64,000 nt of DNA. Origin: Gemella cuniculi DSM 15828. Its GTDB lineage: Bacteria; Bacillota; Bacilli; Staphylococcales; Gemellaceae. A program made the position numbers and the translations under genes. The stretch is from NCBI RefSeq assembly GCF_000425665.1, contig NZ_KE384431.1, positions 156,692 to 220,691 on the forward strand, in the 5' to 3' direction. The first letter of the stretch is position 1. Every line of letters begins with the position of its first letter. The notes under the pieces are model-generated. The model saw only the letters and a list, made by a program, of their open reading frames with translations. It was not told where the DNA came from and ran no database searches. Positions 8,275-17,588 of this stretch are shown one piece after another.

Positions 8275-9344
8275 TTACTTAGCTACCACAGAATGTGGTT
8301 TTTTTACGGAAAATTCTTTTAAATCAAATTTTTTAATCTCTTTTGTTTTTAAATCATATTTCACTACCATATCTATATTTCCAAGTAAAAAATAATAATT
8401 ATCTTTCCCATAAGTGAATGAGCTTATATTTGATCCTTTATCTTTATACTCAGGAAGTTTAATAATCTTTTCTGTTTTATTGTCTAGTGAATATATTGTA
8501 AATGGAAAATCTTTTTCATATACTCCGTAATGTTGAATAATCAAATTATTATTGTTTTTATCATAATATAAATTATAAGGATATGGAGTTGTTAACTGTA
8601 CCTTTTTTATTTCTTTTGTTTTTATATTATATGTAACTAAATTATTTCCAGGACCTGGTTCTCCAGCGCTTGTTACACCATTCGTCCCTTCAATCATATA
8701 TAAATATTCACCAACTAAGACCATCTTTAAGTAACCACCTGTTGTATAATTTAGGTCTATCTTTTCTATAATATTTAAGTCCTTATCCATTTTCCACAAA
8801 TATGTTCCTTTAGAAAAGTTCTGTCGATTAACTGTTCCTACTAAAGTGTATAATTCACCATTAACATTAACAATACCTCTTATTATATTAACATTTTCAT
8901 CAGAAATAGTTTTTTGAGATACTTTTCTTAAGGTGTTTTTATCATACTTAAATATATCTTCCTTATCTCCTAAAATAGATGCAATATAAATAAAGTCATC
9001 ATCAATAGATAACGTGTTTCCACGATTAAATTTTTCTTTAGTGGCAGAAAAATCCCTTCTATTCATTTTCACAATATATGTATCTCTATATGGGGACATT
9101 GGAACTGTTAATGCATAAATAAAATCATTGTCTAATGAATGGTAATATTCATCAAAATTTTGATCACCATCTGTTCTCTTTATTTTCTCTATTTGTTTTA
9201 ATTTACCATCTTGTTCTTTAAATGTAAAAATATTATTTTCGTCTAAAACCGCAAAATCAAAATTTTTTTTGATATTTTATTTTGACAACCAGACAAAAAT
9301 AATACCAAGACAACAAAAAATAAAATTATTCTTTTTATTTTCAT
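8275..9344 (-). pseudogene. Lipoprotein gene with frameshift at an A8 tract
   Basis: A start at 9344 (AGGAGGTG upstream) opens a lipoprotein signal peptide MKIKRIILFFVVLVLF followed by the lipobox LSGC. After about 27 codons the frame meets an A8 tract (9263-9270); one more A would join it to the long downstream frame, which runs without a stop to 8275. Without it, translation ends at a TAG shortly after. The downstream 340 residues contain repeated YDLKTKEIKK/YNIKTKEIKK-type strands and regular aromatic-rich repeats, resembling a beta-propeller surface protein; no specific family is recognised. It may be a recent pseudogene, a phase-variable gene, or a sequencing error at the homopolymer. 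Confidence 0.75.
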
Positions 9345-9399
9345 AAAAACACCTCCTAAATATATTTTAATAAATTTTATAGAATCCGCTTACATAGTT

Positions 9400-9429
9400 A
9401 TTATAACTTTTTTTTTTATAGAATGTCAA
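9400..9429 (-). promoter_or_regulatory. Promoter of the broken lipoprotein gene, A10 in spacer
   Basis: Minus strand TTGACA (9424-9429), 18-base spacer, TATAAT (9400-9405). Ten of the spacer bases form an A10 tract, so slippage during replication would alter spacing and promoter strength. Confidence 0.7.
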
Positions 9430-9534
9430 ATTAATTAAAATAATTTATTTGAATACCCTTTATTTTTTAATGCAAATATATATTTTCTAATTTAATTTAA
9501 ATATTAATTTCAAAATTATAGGTTATTTCTCAAA

Positions 9535-9574
9535 AAAATCCACACTACTTTTGTTTTTAAGTAATGTGGATTTT
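9535..9574 (-). terminator. Terminator of the pot operon
   Basis: Inverted repeat 9535-9550 with 9559-9574 (AAAATCCACA and complement) followed by T residues on the minus strand, two bases past the potD stop codon. Confidence 0.85.
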
Positions 9575-9576
9575 CT

Positions 9577-10653
9577 TTATTGTCTATTATTAATTTTAAA
9601 TTTTAAAAATAAATCGTTATATAATTGAAGCATTTCTGGTGACAAATCTTCATATACTTCAACCTTTTTAAATGTATCTAAATCTGGATAAAATTGTTCA
9701 TCCTCTACCGTTTCTTTTGGTAATAATTCTTTTGCTTTTAAATTTGGTGTTGCATAACCAATAAACTCTGCATTTTTAGCAGCATTTTCTGGTCTTAGCA
9801 TAAAGTTTATAAATTTATAGGCCGCTTCTTCATTTTTTGATGTTTTTGGAATTACAATATTATCAAACCATAGATTAGTTCCCTCCTTAGGAACCGAATA
9901 TTCCATCTCTTCATTTTCTTGCATAATCGCGGCAGCATCACCTGAAAAAACTACAGCAACTGTTGCCTCATTATTTATCATTAACATCTTTTTTTCATCT
10001 GCATTTATTGCTTTAATATTAGGATGTAATAACTCCAATTTTCTTTCAGCTAAATTAAGATTAACTTCATTAGTATCGTTTACTGAATTCCCTTCTGATT
10101 GTAAAGCTATTCCCATCATCTCTCTTGCTCCATCAATAAGCAATATATTATTTTTCAATCTACTATCCCATAGATCATTCCATTTATCAAAAGTTAAATC
10201 TTTAGGTACTTTATTTTTATTATAAAGAATTCCTACTGTCCCCCAAAAGTATGGTATTGAGTATTCATTATTATAATCAAAACTTTTATCAAGAAGTTTT
10301 GGATCTAATGCGTCAAAATTTTTCAATTTATTTTTATCGATTTTTTTTAATAAATTTAATTTCTTCATTTTTTTAATCATATAATCTGATGGAATTACTA
10401 TATCATATGGAGTTGAACCTGATTGAATTTTCGTAAGCATAGCTTCATTTGAATCAAACGTTTCGTATATTACAGATATCCCCGTTTCTTGTTCAAATTT
10501 TTTTATTAATTCTGGATCAATATACTCTCCCCAGTTAAAAATAGTAAGTGTTTGTTTACTTTTACTATTTGAACTATCTATAAAATTTCTACTGTACAAT
10601 AATCCCATGCATAAAATTAAAATTGCCAAAGAGGTCATTAGTAATTTTTTCAT
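9577..10653 (-). CDS. potD: Spermidine/putrescine-binding protein PotD
   Basis: Extracellular substrate-binding protein of the polyamine ABC importer, 358 residues. N-terminal hydrophobic segment (residues 1-22), then the family hallmarks LTIFNWGEYIDPELI, YETFDSNEAMLTKI, IPSDYMI and a C-terminal NLWFDNIVIPKT. The Cys at residue 15 lies inside the hydrophobic stretch rather than in a proper lipobox, so the protein probably stays attached through an uncleaved N-terminal helix; streptococcal PotD, as I remember it, looks alike. Last gene of potABCD, one base after potC. Confidence 0.95.
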   Translation of the reverse strand: MKKLLMTSLAILILCMGLLYSRNFIDSSNSKSKQTLTIFNWGEYIDPELIKKFEQETGISVIYETFDSNEAMLTKIQSGSTPYDIVIPSDYMIKKMKKLNLLKKIDKNKLKNFDALDPKLLDKSFDYNNEYSIPYFWGTVGILYNKNKVPKDLTFDKWNDLWDSRLKNNILLIDGAREMMGIALQSEGNSVNDTNEVNLNLAERKLELLHPNIKAINADEKKMLMINNEATVAVVFSGDAAAIMQENEEMEYSVPKEGTNLWFDNIVIPKTSKNEEAAYKFINFMLRPENAAKNAEFIGYATPNLKAKELLPKETVEDEQFYPDLDTFKKVEVYEDLSPEMLQLYNDLFLKFKINNRQ

Positions 10654-10654
10654 A

Positions 10655-11455
10655 TTATCTTACCTCCTTTTTTAATTTACTTGTATTCACTACATAATAA
10701 ATTAACACTGCTAACATAATAAAAATGGTTAATACTGTTGATAATGCATTGATTTGCAAACTAATACCTTGTCTTGCCATAGAATAAATTTCTACTGATA
10801 AAGTCTGAAATCCGTTACCTGTTACGAAAAATGTTACAGCAAAATCATCAAGTGAGTATGTTAATCCCATAAAAAATCCTGCTAAAATTCCAGGTGTAAT
10901 ATATGGAATAACTATTTGACTAAGAACTTGCCAGTAGCTAGCACCAAGATCTATCGCTGCATCAACCATAGTTCTTGGCATCTCGTACAATTTTGGTAAT
11001 ACCATTAAAACAACAATAGGGATACTAAATGCTATGTGGGATAACAACACTGACCAAAAACCTTGAATACTATTTATACCTAATTGTTTAGAAATAAAAG
11101 TAAACATTAGTAGAAATGAACATCCAATTATTACATCTGGACTAACAATTAAAATATTATTCCCAACAAGATAACTATTTCTTTGTCTTTTTGATTTTAA
11201 CGAATAGATTCCTAATGCACCTAAAGTTCCGAATATTGCTGAAAATAATCCACACAAAAGTGCAACAACTATAGTGTTGATTACAATAACCAACATTCTG
11301 CTATTTTCGAATAACTCAGTATAGTGTGCTAATGAAAAACCATCAAAGTTAATCATAGTTTTTCCAGAATTAAATGAATAATATGCCAAATAAATTAACG
11401 GAATGTATAAAATAGAAAAAATAATTCCTAAATATAATTTTGAAGTTAATTTCAT
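10655..11455 (-). CDS. potC: Polyamine ABC transporter permease PotC
   Basis: 266 residues, about six membrane helices, with the BPD-permease EAA motif around DAAIDLGASYWQVLSQIVIP, which docks onto PotA. N-terminal YSFNSGKTM is typical of PotC. Start and the potB stop overlap by one base, so translation is coupled. Confidence 0.94.
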   Translation of the reverse strand: MKLTSKLYLGIIFSILYIPLIYLAYYSFNSGKTMINFDGFSLAHYTELFENSRMLVIVINTIVVALLCGLFSAIFGTLGALGIYSLKSKRQRNSYLVGNNILIVSPDVIIGCSFLLMFTFISKQLGINSIQGFWSVLLSHIAFSIPIVVLMVLPKLYEMPRTMVDAAIDLGASYWQVLSQIVIPYITPGILAGFFMGLTYSLDDFAVTFFVTGNGFQTLSVEIYSMARQGISLQINALSTVLTIFIMLAVLIYYVVNTSKLKKEVR

Positions 11456-12273
11456 TATTTTCTACCCCCTATACTCGTTTTATCTTTTGTATTAGTAAGT
11501 ACCATAATGATACCCATAACTACTATTAAAAATACTGCAATTGTAGATCCTAATCCCCAATTTTGAGTCACCAAAAAGTGTTCCTCAATAGCTGTACCTA
11601 AATTAATAATTTTATTCCCTGCAATAAGTCTTGTAATCATAAATAATGACAGTGCAGGAATAAATGTTACTTGAATACCTGTTTTTACTCCATTTATACT
11701 AAGTGGAAAAATAATTTTTCTAAATGTAGTTTTAAAATCTGCACCTAAATCATAGGATGCTTCTATTAAATTTTTATTAATTCCCACTACAGAATTATAA
11801 ATCGGTAACAACATGAATGGTAAGTAAATATAACTAGAAACAAAAACAAAACTAAATGAATTGAATAATAAACTTTGTGTACCTAGCCCTATATACTCCA
11901 AAAAACTATTTACTGTACCATACTCGCCAAACAATCCTAAAAATGCATAAGTTTTTAAGAGTATATTTATCCACGTAGGCATAATTATCAATAAAAGCAA
12001 TAACTCGCTATATTTGCTCTTGCTAATTACAAATGCTAAAGGATAACTAATTACTAAACAAATCAAAGTAATTAAAAATGCATATAAAAAACTATACAGT
12101 GTCATAATCACATAAGTACTACTAAAAAATATTTTGTAATTAGAAAATGTAAAATTTCCATTTATATCATGAAAAGAATAATACACAATAAGTAAAATTG
12201 GAAAAACAACAAAAAGTAACATCCAAAAAATATAAGGAATCATAAAAAATGAACGAGTTTTTTTGTTAAACAT
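11455..12273 (-). CDS. potB: Polyamine ABC transporter permease PotB
   Basis: 272 residues, inner-membrane permease with six predicted helices and the EAA loop EASYDLGADFKTTFRKIIFP. It pairs with PotC to form the channel. It starts three bases after the potA stop and overlaps potC by one base. Confidence 0.94.
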   Translation of the reverse strand: MFNKKTRSFFMIPYIFWMLLFVVFPILLIVYYSFHDINGNFTFSNYKIFFSSTYVIMTLYSFLYAFLITLICLVISYPLAFVISKSKYSELLLLLIIMPTWINILLKTYAFLGLFGEYGTVNSFLEYIGLGTQSLLFNSFSFVFVSSYIYLPFMLLPIYNSVVGINKNLIEASYDLGADFKTTFRKIIFPLSINGVKTGIQVTFIPALSLFMITRLIAGNKIINLGTAIEEHFLVTQNWGLGSTIAVFLIVVMGIIMVLTNTKDKTSIGGRK

Positions 12274-12276
12274 ATT

Positions 12277-13365
12277 TTATTCCTCCTCTTCATATGATTC
12301 TAATCTAGCATCAAATTCTTCTTCAGTTTCACCAGGAACCATTATGTGAATTGCTTCAGGATCAAAGTTAAGACCAATTGCCTTACCTGGCTTTGCCTCC
12401 TTAGTTGAGTGGACAATCCATTCGTTGTACTGATCATCTAAGCAACAGATTTCATAATGAACCCCTCTGAATAATTGGGTATCAACTACAACACTTATTT
12501 TTCCTTTTTCTACTGTTGTAATTTCCAAATCTTCTGGACGAATAACAACTTCTACACGTTTATTTTTATCCAAACCTGCATCAACACATTCATATTGTTT
12601 GCCATAAATTTCCACCAAGTAATCATCTATCATAACGGCATTAACGATATTAGATTCTCCTATAAAATCAGCTACAAAACGATTAACTGGCTCATCATAA
12701 ATATCCAAGGGTGTCCCACTTTGTTCGATTTTTCCATTGTTCATAACAAAAATATAATCACTCATTGCAAGAGCTTCTTCTTGATCGTGCGTCACATAAA
12801 TAAATGTAATTCCTGTCTGTTGCTGAAGCTCACGTAGTTCATATTGCATCTCTTGGCGAAGTTTTAAATCAAGTGCAGATAATGATTCATCTAATAAAAT
12901 AATTTCTGGTTCATTGACAATGGCACGTGCAATAGCAACACGTTGCTTTTGTCCACCACTCATTTCATCTATATCACGTTTTTCAAATCCAGATAAATTT
13001 ACTTGCTTCAAAGCTTTTTTTACTTTTTTATTTATAATATCTTTCTTTACGTTTTTTATTTTTAAACCAAATGCCACATTTTCATAAACATTCATATGTG
13101 GGAACAAGGCATAATCCTGAAACACGGTATTAACTTGTCTTTTATTTGCAGGAAAATCATTTACTATCTTGTTATCTAGTAATATATCTCCTGATGTAGG
13201 GCTTAAAAAGCCACCTATTAATTTTAAAATTGTACTTTTCCCACAACCACTAGGTCCTAAAAGGGTATAAAATTTCCCTTTCTCTATTTCTAAATCTATA
13301 TTTTTCAAAACTTTTGTATTACCAAAAGACATAGAAACATTTTTAAACTCTACAATATTTGTCAT
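12277..13365 (-). CDS. potA: Polyamine ABC transporter ATPase PotA
   Basis: 362 residues. ABC ATPase domain 1-235 with Walker A GPSGCGKS (37-44), Q-loop FQDYALFPH, signature MSGGQ (135-139) and Walker B IILLDE (155-160), then a C-terminal TOBE-type regulatory domain as in other Pot/Mal/CUT1 ATPases. The acidic tail ends in EEE. It powers spermidine/putrescine import with PotBCD and starts 16 bases after the regulator gene stop. Confidence 0.96.
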   Translation of the reverse strand: MTNIVEFKNVSMSFGNTKVLKNIDLEIEKGKFYTLLGPSGCGKSTILKLIGGFLSPTSGDILLDNKIVNDFPANKRQVNTVFQDYALFPHMNVYENVAFGLKIKNVKKDIINKKVKKALKQVNLSGFEKRDIDEMSGGQKQRVAIARAIVNEPEIILLDESLSALDLKLRQEMQYELRELQQQTGITFIYVTHDQEEALAMSDYIFVMNNGKIEQSGTPLDIYDEPVNRFVADFIGESNIVNAVMIDDYLVEIYGKQYECVDAGLDKNKRVEVVIRPEDLEITTVEKGKISVVVDTQLFRGVHYEICCLDDQYNEWIVHSTKEAKPGKAIGLNFDPEAIHIMVPGETEEEFDARLESYEEEE

Positions 13366-13380
13366 TTTCTCTCTCCTTTT

Positions 13381-13926
13381 TTATAAATATGAATTTGTTG
13401 CTACAACTAATACCTCACATTCTTCATCAAACGGATTAGATAATCTATGCTCAGAAGTCGCCAAAAAATAAAATGATTCATTTTTAGAAGCAATATATTC
13501 TTCTTCTCCTAACATTAATTTACATTTTCCTTTTAAAATATAACAAAGTGTCTCTGATTCTGAAGGAGTAAATGTTTTGTAACTACTATTTTTTTCTAAT
13601 TTTAATATAAGGGATTCCATTTCTTTTTCATTAGATTCTGGCACTAACCATGTTAATTCATATCCTTCATCTGTTTCTTCATAACTGGTTTGATCATCTA
13701 AAGAATAATAAACCTTTTGACTCGTGCTATCTTTATCAAAAAAATCTTTTGGTGCACAACCCAATACTTTTAAAATATTAAAAAAAGTTTCCATAGATGG
13801 TGAGGCTAAATCACGCTCTACTTGGGAAATATATCCCTTAGTCAAATCGGTCCGTTCTCCTAATTCTTCTTGAGTTAGATTTTTTTGAATCCTAAGTCTC
13901 TTTAATCTTTCTCCTATTAAATACAT
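13381..13926 (-). CDS. HTH-cupin transcriptional regulator of the pot operon (PuuR-like)
   Basis: 181 residues from the chosen start. Residues 1-60 form an Xre-type helix-turn-helix (IGERLKRLRIQKNLTQEELGE, TKGYISQVERDLASPS); residues 105-180 form a cupin barrel (GKCKLMLGEEEYIASKNESFYFLA). This HTH-cupin layout is that of regulators next to polyamine genes. An ATG at 13950 is in frame, but AAAGGA lies six bases before the ATG at 13926, so I use the latter. As first gene of the pot cluster it likely controls it; the palindrome at 14041-14059 is a candidate operator (inference). Confidence 0.88.
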   Translation of the reverse strand: MYLIGERLKRLRIQKNLTQEELGERTDLTKGYISQVERDLASPSMETFFNILKVLGCAPKDFFDKDSTSQKVYYSLDDQTSYEETDEGYELTWLVPESNEKEMESLILKLEKNSSYKTFTPSESETLCYILKGKCKLMLGEEEYIASKNESFYFLATSEHRLSNPFDEECEVLVVATNSYL

Positions 13927-14263
13927 ATTTATTCCTTTCATATTAGTCATTGAAATGATTTTCTATAATTTAAAAAAAACATATATCATTAAATTATCAG
14001 TTTAAAAATACCTTACTTTTTGTTTCTAAAGTAACTTATTATTAAACTCTTAGTTTAATAATATTAAATCACAAAGAATATGATACTATAATTTAGTAGT
14101 AAAATCAAGAATATTTTTTAAAAATTTATTAATCCTTACTTTTTACGTATATTGTAAAATGAAGTTAGCCACGAAAAAATAAAAAAAGTTTAAATTAAAA
14201 CCAAAAAAATTAATTTTTTAATTCTTCATCCAAACTTTTTAAATTGACATTATTATCCTGTTT
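13927..14263. other. Intergenic region ahead of the pot regulator
   Basis: 337 bases of AT-rich DNA. It holds the palindrome at 14041-14059 and probably the promoter of the pot operon, though I cannot assign convincing -35/-10 hexamers. No coding frame or clear terminator for the aldolase gene is seen. Confidence 0.6.
14041..14059. promoter_or_regulatory. Candidate operator upstream of the regulator-pot operon
   Basis: Palindrome ATTAAACTCTTAGTTTAAT (7-bp arms, 5-base centre), with a half-site-like ATTATCAGTTTAA near 13995. Placed about 115 bases ahead of the regulator start. Binding by the HTH-cupin protein is inference only. Confidence 0.4.
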
Positions 14264-15295
14264 TTATAATACATCTATTAATTTTTCAATATCTTCTTTT
14301 TGAGTTGCCCAATCTGTCACAAAGCGAATAATTGTATTATTGTTATCATATTTCTCCCAATATGCAAATTTCATTTTTTTCTCTAATTCTTTTGCTGCTT
14401 CATTTTTTATTACAACGAATTGCTGATTAGTTGGAGAATCTAAGAAAAATTTATATCCCTTTTCTTTTAATGTCTCCTTCAATAATTCTGCCATATCTAT
14501 TGCATGTTTGCTAATTTCAAAATAAAGATTATCCGTAAATAAAGCATCAAATTGCACACCAAGTAAACGTCCTTTAGCAAGTAATGCACCCATTTGTTTT
14601 ATAAAGGTTGTATAATTTTGTGGTATTATTTTAGTATTTGAAAAAACGACCGCTTCTCCACACAATGCTCCTATTTTCGTTCCACCAATATAGAAAACAT
14701 CACATAAAGATGAAAATTCTTGAAAAGTAATATCACATTCTCTAGCCATTAATCCATATCCTAACCTAGCACCATCAACAAATAACGGTATATCATACTC
14801 TTTACATACTTTATATAAGTTATTCAATTCCTCTTTTGTGTAAAGTGTTCCGTATTCTGTTGGATAAGTTATATACACCATACCAGGCATAACCATATGT
14901 GTACGATTAGCATCTTTATAAAAAGTATTGATATACTCTCTTACATCATCAACATTTAGTTTACCATTATAGTTATTCAACTCAATTACTTTATGTCCTC
15001 CAGCTTCTATAATACCTGCTTCATGCGTACTTATATGCCCAGTGTTTACTGCTATTACTCCTTCATATGGTCGTAAAAGAGATTTTATAACTGTTGCATT
15101 CGTTTGTGTTCCTCCTGTTAAAAAGAAAATTTCCGCATCTTTTTTTCCACATGCTTTTCTTATTTTTTCTTTTGCACTATCACAATAAGTATCAAAACCA
15201 TATCCTACTTCAATTTTCATATTAGTTTCTACTAATTTTTCTAAAACTTTAGGATGCGCCCCTTTTGAATAATCATTAGCAAAAAATAATGTCAT
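14264..15295 (-). CDS. Low-specificity threonine aldolase / beta-eliminating lyase family
   Basis: 343 residues, fold-type I PLP enzyme. Conserved LTGGTQTNATVI (59-70), HISTHEAG (87-94), VDGARLGYGL (173-182, Asp for the PLP ring nitrogen) and FYIGGTKIGAL with the Schiff-base Lys at 207. Members cleave L-threonine or L-allo-threonine to glycine and acetaldehyde; some act on other beta-hydroxy amino acids, so the substrate is not certain. Transcribed alone, with a GGAGATAT site before the ATG. Confidence 0.9.
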   Translation of the reverse strand: MTLFFANDYSKGAHPKVLEKLVETNMKIEVGYGFDTYCDSAKEKIRKACGKKDAEIFFLTGGTQTNATVIKSLLRPYEGVIAVNTGHISTHEAGIIEAGGHKVIELNNYNGKLNVDDVREYINTFYKDANRTHMVMPGMVYITYPTEYGTLYTKEELNNLYKVCKEYDIPLFVDGARLGYGLMARECDITFQEFSSLCDVFYIGGTKIGALCGEAVVFSNTKIIPQNYTTFIKQMGALLAKGRLLGVQFDALFTDNLYFEISKHAIDMAELLKETLKEKGYKFFLDSPTNQQFVVIKNEAAKELEKKMKFAYWEKYDNNNTIIRFVTDWATQKEDIEKLIDVL

Positions 15296-15333
15296 TACAT
15301 ATCTCCTTTTTGTTTTACTTTTTAATTTTTTTA

Positions 15334-15354
15334 ATATATCATATAATGATATAT
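15334..15354. promoter_or_regulatory. Palindrome in the divergent aldolase/pseudouridine synthase promoter region
   Basis: Perfect 9-bp inverted repeat ATATATCAT ... ATGATATAT with a 3-base centre, containing TATAAT on the plus strand. Its place between divergent genes suits an operator or promoter element; no regulator is identified. Confidence 0.4.
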
Positions 15355-15478
15355 GCTGTTAAACAATAAAATAAAGTAATGCTGTACTCATATTCTAAAA
15401 TATAAAACCTTAAATTTTACAACAAAATTATAGCATAAAAACAATTGTATTTGCAATAATATAACATAAGGAGATTTT

Positions 15479-16330
15479 ATGAACTTTAAAATTTTTGAAA
15501 ATTACCCTAGTGTTGAGTTTTACCTTAAAAATTTTTTAAGAATATCTAAAAAAAATATTCATACTATTCGCATGAATACCCATCATAAAGAAAATACTAT
15601 TTTAATTAATAACTTAGAAAAAAATTTAACTAGTTGCTTAAAAGAAAATGATCTATTGAGCATTAATGCTGATTTTAACAAATCAAAATACCTTATTAAT
15701 AAAAAAATTATTATAAAAAAGGAATACGAAGATGATTATTTATTGATAGTTTCCAAACCTTTTGGTATAAAAACTCATCCAAACGACATAGAAAATGAAA
15801 ATAATACTCTAGTAAATTATCTAATTTCCGAGTATATTTATCTCGAACCAATTCATAGACTTGATGTCGATACATGTGGTTTAGTTATTTTTGCCAAAAA
15901 CCCCTTTGTAAAATCAAAGCTTGATTTTATGCTAGAAAAGCGCGATATTAAGAGATATTACACGGCCGTTGTAAAAAACAATATTCCCCCACAAATTATT
16001 AATACCAATATTGGTCGTAACCTACGAGAAAAAAATAAAATGGCAGTAACACGCAATGGGAAAACTGCTATTACTAATATTTTAGATTGCAAAAAAATCG
16101 ATCAAAATAAATTTGCCGTTACTATTTCACTAGAAACTGGACGCACTCATCAAATTCGTGTTCATCTAACTTCGATAGGATCATCAATTATTGGTGATAA
16201 ACTATATTCGAAGGATGGATATAAATACGATAAAATGTATTTAGGTGCATTAAAAGTAAAATTTAATCATCCCGTTACTAATAAAAAACTAGAAATTCTT
16301 TCTAGCCTTGAAAAGGAATTTTTTAATTAA
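15479..16330 (+). CDS. RluA-family 23S/tRNA pseudouridine synthase
   Basis: 283 residues. Catalytic motif PIHRLDVDTCGLVIFAK with the essential Asp at 129, followed by RNLREKNKMAVT and the GRTHQIRVH motif, all typical of RluA-type enzymes that isomerise uridine in rRNA or tRNA. The first 75 residues look like a degenerate S4-like domain and are unusually Asn/Lys-rich. Only plus-strand gene in this part; it converges on the M42 peptidase gene with a shared bidirectional terminator. Target uridine unknown. Confidence 0.9.
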   Translation: MNFKIFENYPSVEFYLKNFLRISKKNIHTIRMNTHHKENTILINNLEKNLTSCLKENDLLSINADFNKSKYLINKKIIIKKEYEDDYLLIVSKPFGIKTHPNDIENENNTLVNYLISEYIYLEPIHRLDVDTCGLVIFAKNPFVKSKLDFMLEKRDIKRYYTAVVKNNIPPQIINTNIGRNLREKNKMAVTRNGKTAITNILDCKKIDQNKFAVTISLETGRTHQIRVHLTSIGSSIIGDKLYSKDGYKYDKMYLGALKVKFNHPVTNKKLEILSSLEKEFFN

Positions 16331-16340
16331 TTTTTTTATT

Positions 16341-16389
16341 AAAAAGAGAAGTTAGAATCGAAATCTAATTCGAATTAACTTCTCTTTTT
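16341..16389. terminator. Bidirectional terminator
   Basis: 14-bp inverted repeat AAAAAGAGAAGTTA (16341-16354) with 16376-16389; A-run on one side and T-run on the other serve both convergent genes. Confidence 0.88.
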
Positions 16390-16442
16390 CATTAACTAAC
16401 ATCAACTTTAAAAATAATCTTTTCTTTAACTAAATTTAAAAA

Positions 16443-17480
16443 TTATTTTACTAACTGACTTTGAAGATATGCATCTACCATTTTATAAGTTGCTGTTACC
16501 GAATCTATATGAGTTCGTTCATAAGAATGACTTGACTCAATACCAGCTCCAAGTAAAGCATGCTTAACTTCTACACCAGCTCTCATTGCTGCTGATGCAT
16601 CACTTCCATAAAAAGGATAAATATCTAATTTGAACGAAATACCTTTTTCTTTAGCTAACTCTACTAAATGCTGTCGAAATTCATAATGATATGGGCCACT
16701 TGCATCTTTTACACAAATTGAAACTGTATATTCATCTGTTTGTTGATCATCACCCATAGCTCCCATATCTACCGCTAAATATTCTACCGCTTCTTTTGGA
16801 ATGCTCGAATTCGCACCATGTCCCACTTCTTCAAAACAACTAAACATAAAATGTGTTGTATATGGTAAACTAATATTTTCCTCTTTATATTTTCTTAATA
16901 ATTCTAAAAGAATTGCAGCACTAACTTTATCATCTAAGAAACGGCTTTTTATAAAACCCGTTTGCGTTACTACTGTTCTTGGATCAAAGCTAATAAAATC
17001 TCCTACTTCTATACCTAATGCACGCGTTTCATCTTCATTAGTTACTTTTTCATCAAGTCTAATCTCCATATTTTCTTGAGTTCTTTCTACTGTTCCTGCA
17101 TTTCGATAAACATGTATGCTAGTTTGATGAACTAAGATTGTACCTGTTACAGTTTTTCCATTACTCGCAATATGAATTCGACAATTTTCACCTTCTATCA
17201 TATTCCATGGGTAACCACCTATTTGATCCATTTTTAATCTTCCATCTGGTTTTATTGCTCGAACAATAGCTCCAAGTGTATCAACATGTGCAGTTATAAC
17301 TCTATGCTTGTCATTATTTTTCCCCTTAATGATGACATTTACTCCACCTTTATTTGTTCTAGTAGCTTTATACCCTAGATTTTCTAGTTCAGAAATTAAA
17401 TAATCTCCTACTTCTTTTGTGTATCCGGTTGGTGATGGAATACTAGTTAAGTTTTTTATATAATCCACTACTTTATCCAT
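16443..17480 (-). CDS. M42 family metallo-aminopeptidase
   Basis: 345 residues, co-catalytic dinuclear zinc peptidase of the M42 (PepA/glutamyl aminopeptidase, also FrvX-like) family. Metal and catalytic motifs: VITAHVDTLGAI near residue 62-73, FLDDKVSAAI (Asp ligand), SCFEEVGHGA with the general-base Glu, and a C-terminal ESSHSYERTH His ligand. Acts on peptides in the cytoplasm. Monocistronic, between two terminators. Confidence 0.9.
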   Translation of the reverse strand: MDKVVDYIKNLTSIPSPTGYTKEVGDYLISELENLGYKATRTNKGGVNVIIKGKNNDKHRVITAHVDTLGAIVRAIKPDGRLKMDQIGGYPWNMIEGENCRIHIASNGKTVTGTILVHQTSIHVYRNAGTVERTQENMEIRLDEKVTNEDETRALGIEVGDFISFDPRTVVTQTGFIKSRFLDDKVSAAILLELLRKYKEENISLPYTTHFMFSCFEEVGHGANSSIPKEAVEYLAVDMGAMGDDQQTDEYTVSICVKDASGPYHYEFRQHLVELAKEKGISFKLDIYPFYGSDASAAMRAGVEVKHALLGAGIESSHSYERTHIDSVTATYKMVDAYLQSQLVK

Positions 17481-17546
17481 TAATAAAAACCTCCCTATAA
17501 AACTTTTCTTTTAATACTAATAATGTAATGTAGTATATTTCAAAAG

Positions 17547-17573
17547 AACTCATGCAAAAGCACGAGTTCTTTT
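17547..17573 (-). terminator. Terminator of the aldolase gene fba
   Basis: Stem AAGAACTC/GAGTTCTT with additional G-C pairs and a short loop, 15-40 bases past the fba stop; the T-run is short. Confidence 0.7.
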
Positions 17574-17588
17574 AGTATTTCGTAGTTA

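Noticed and set aside
9577-10653. PotD Cys15 as a lipobox
   Set aside because: The Cys lies within the hydrophobic stretch with no fitting +2 region; an uncleaved anchor is more likely.
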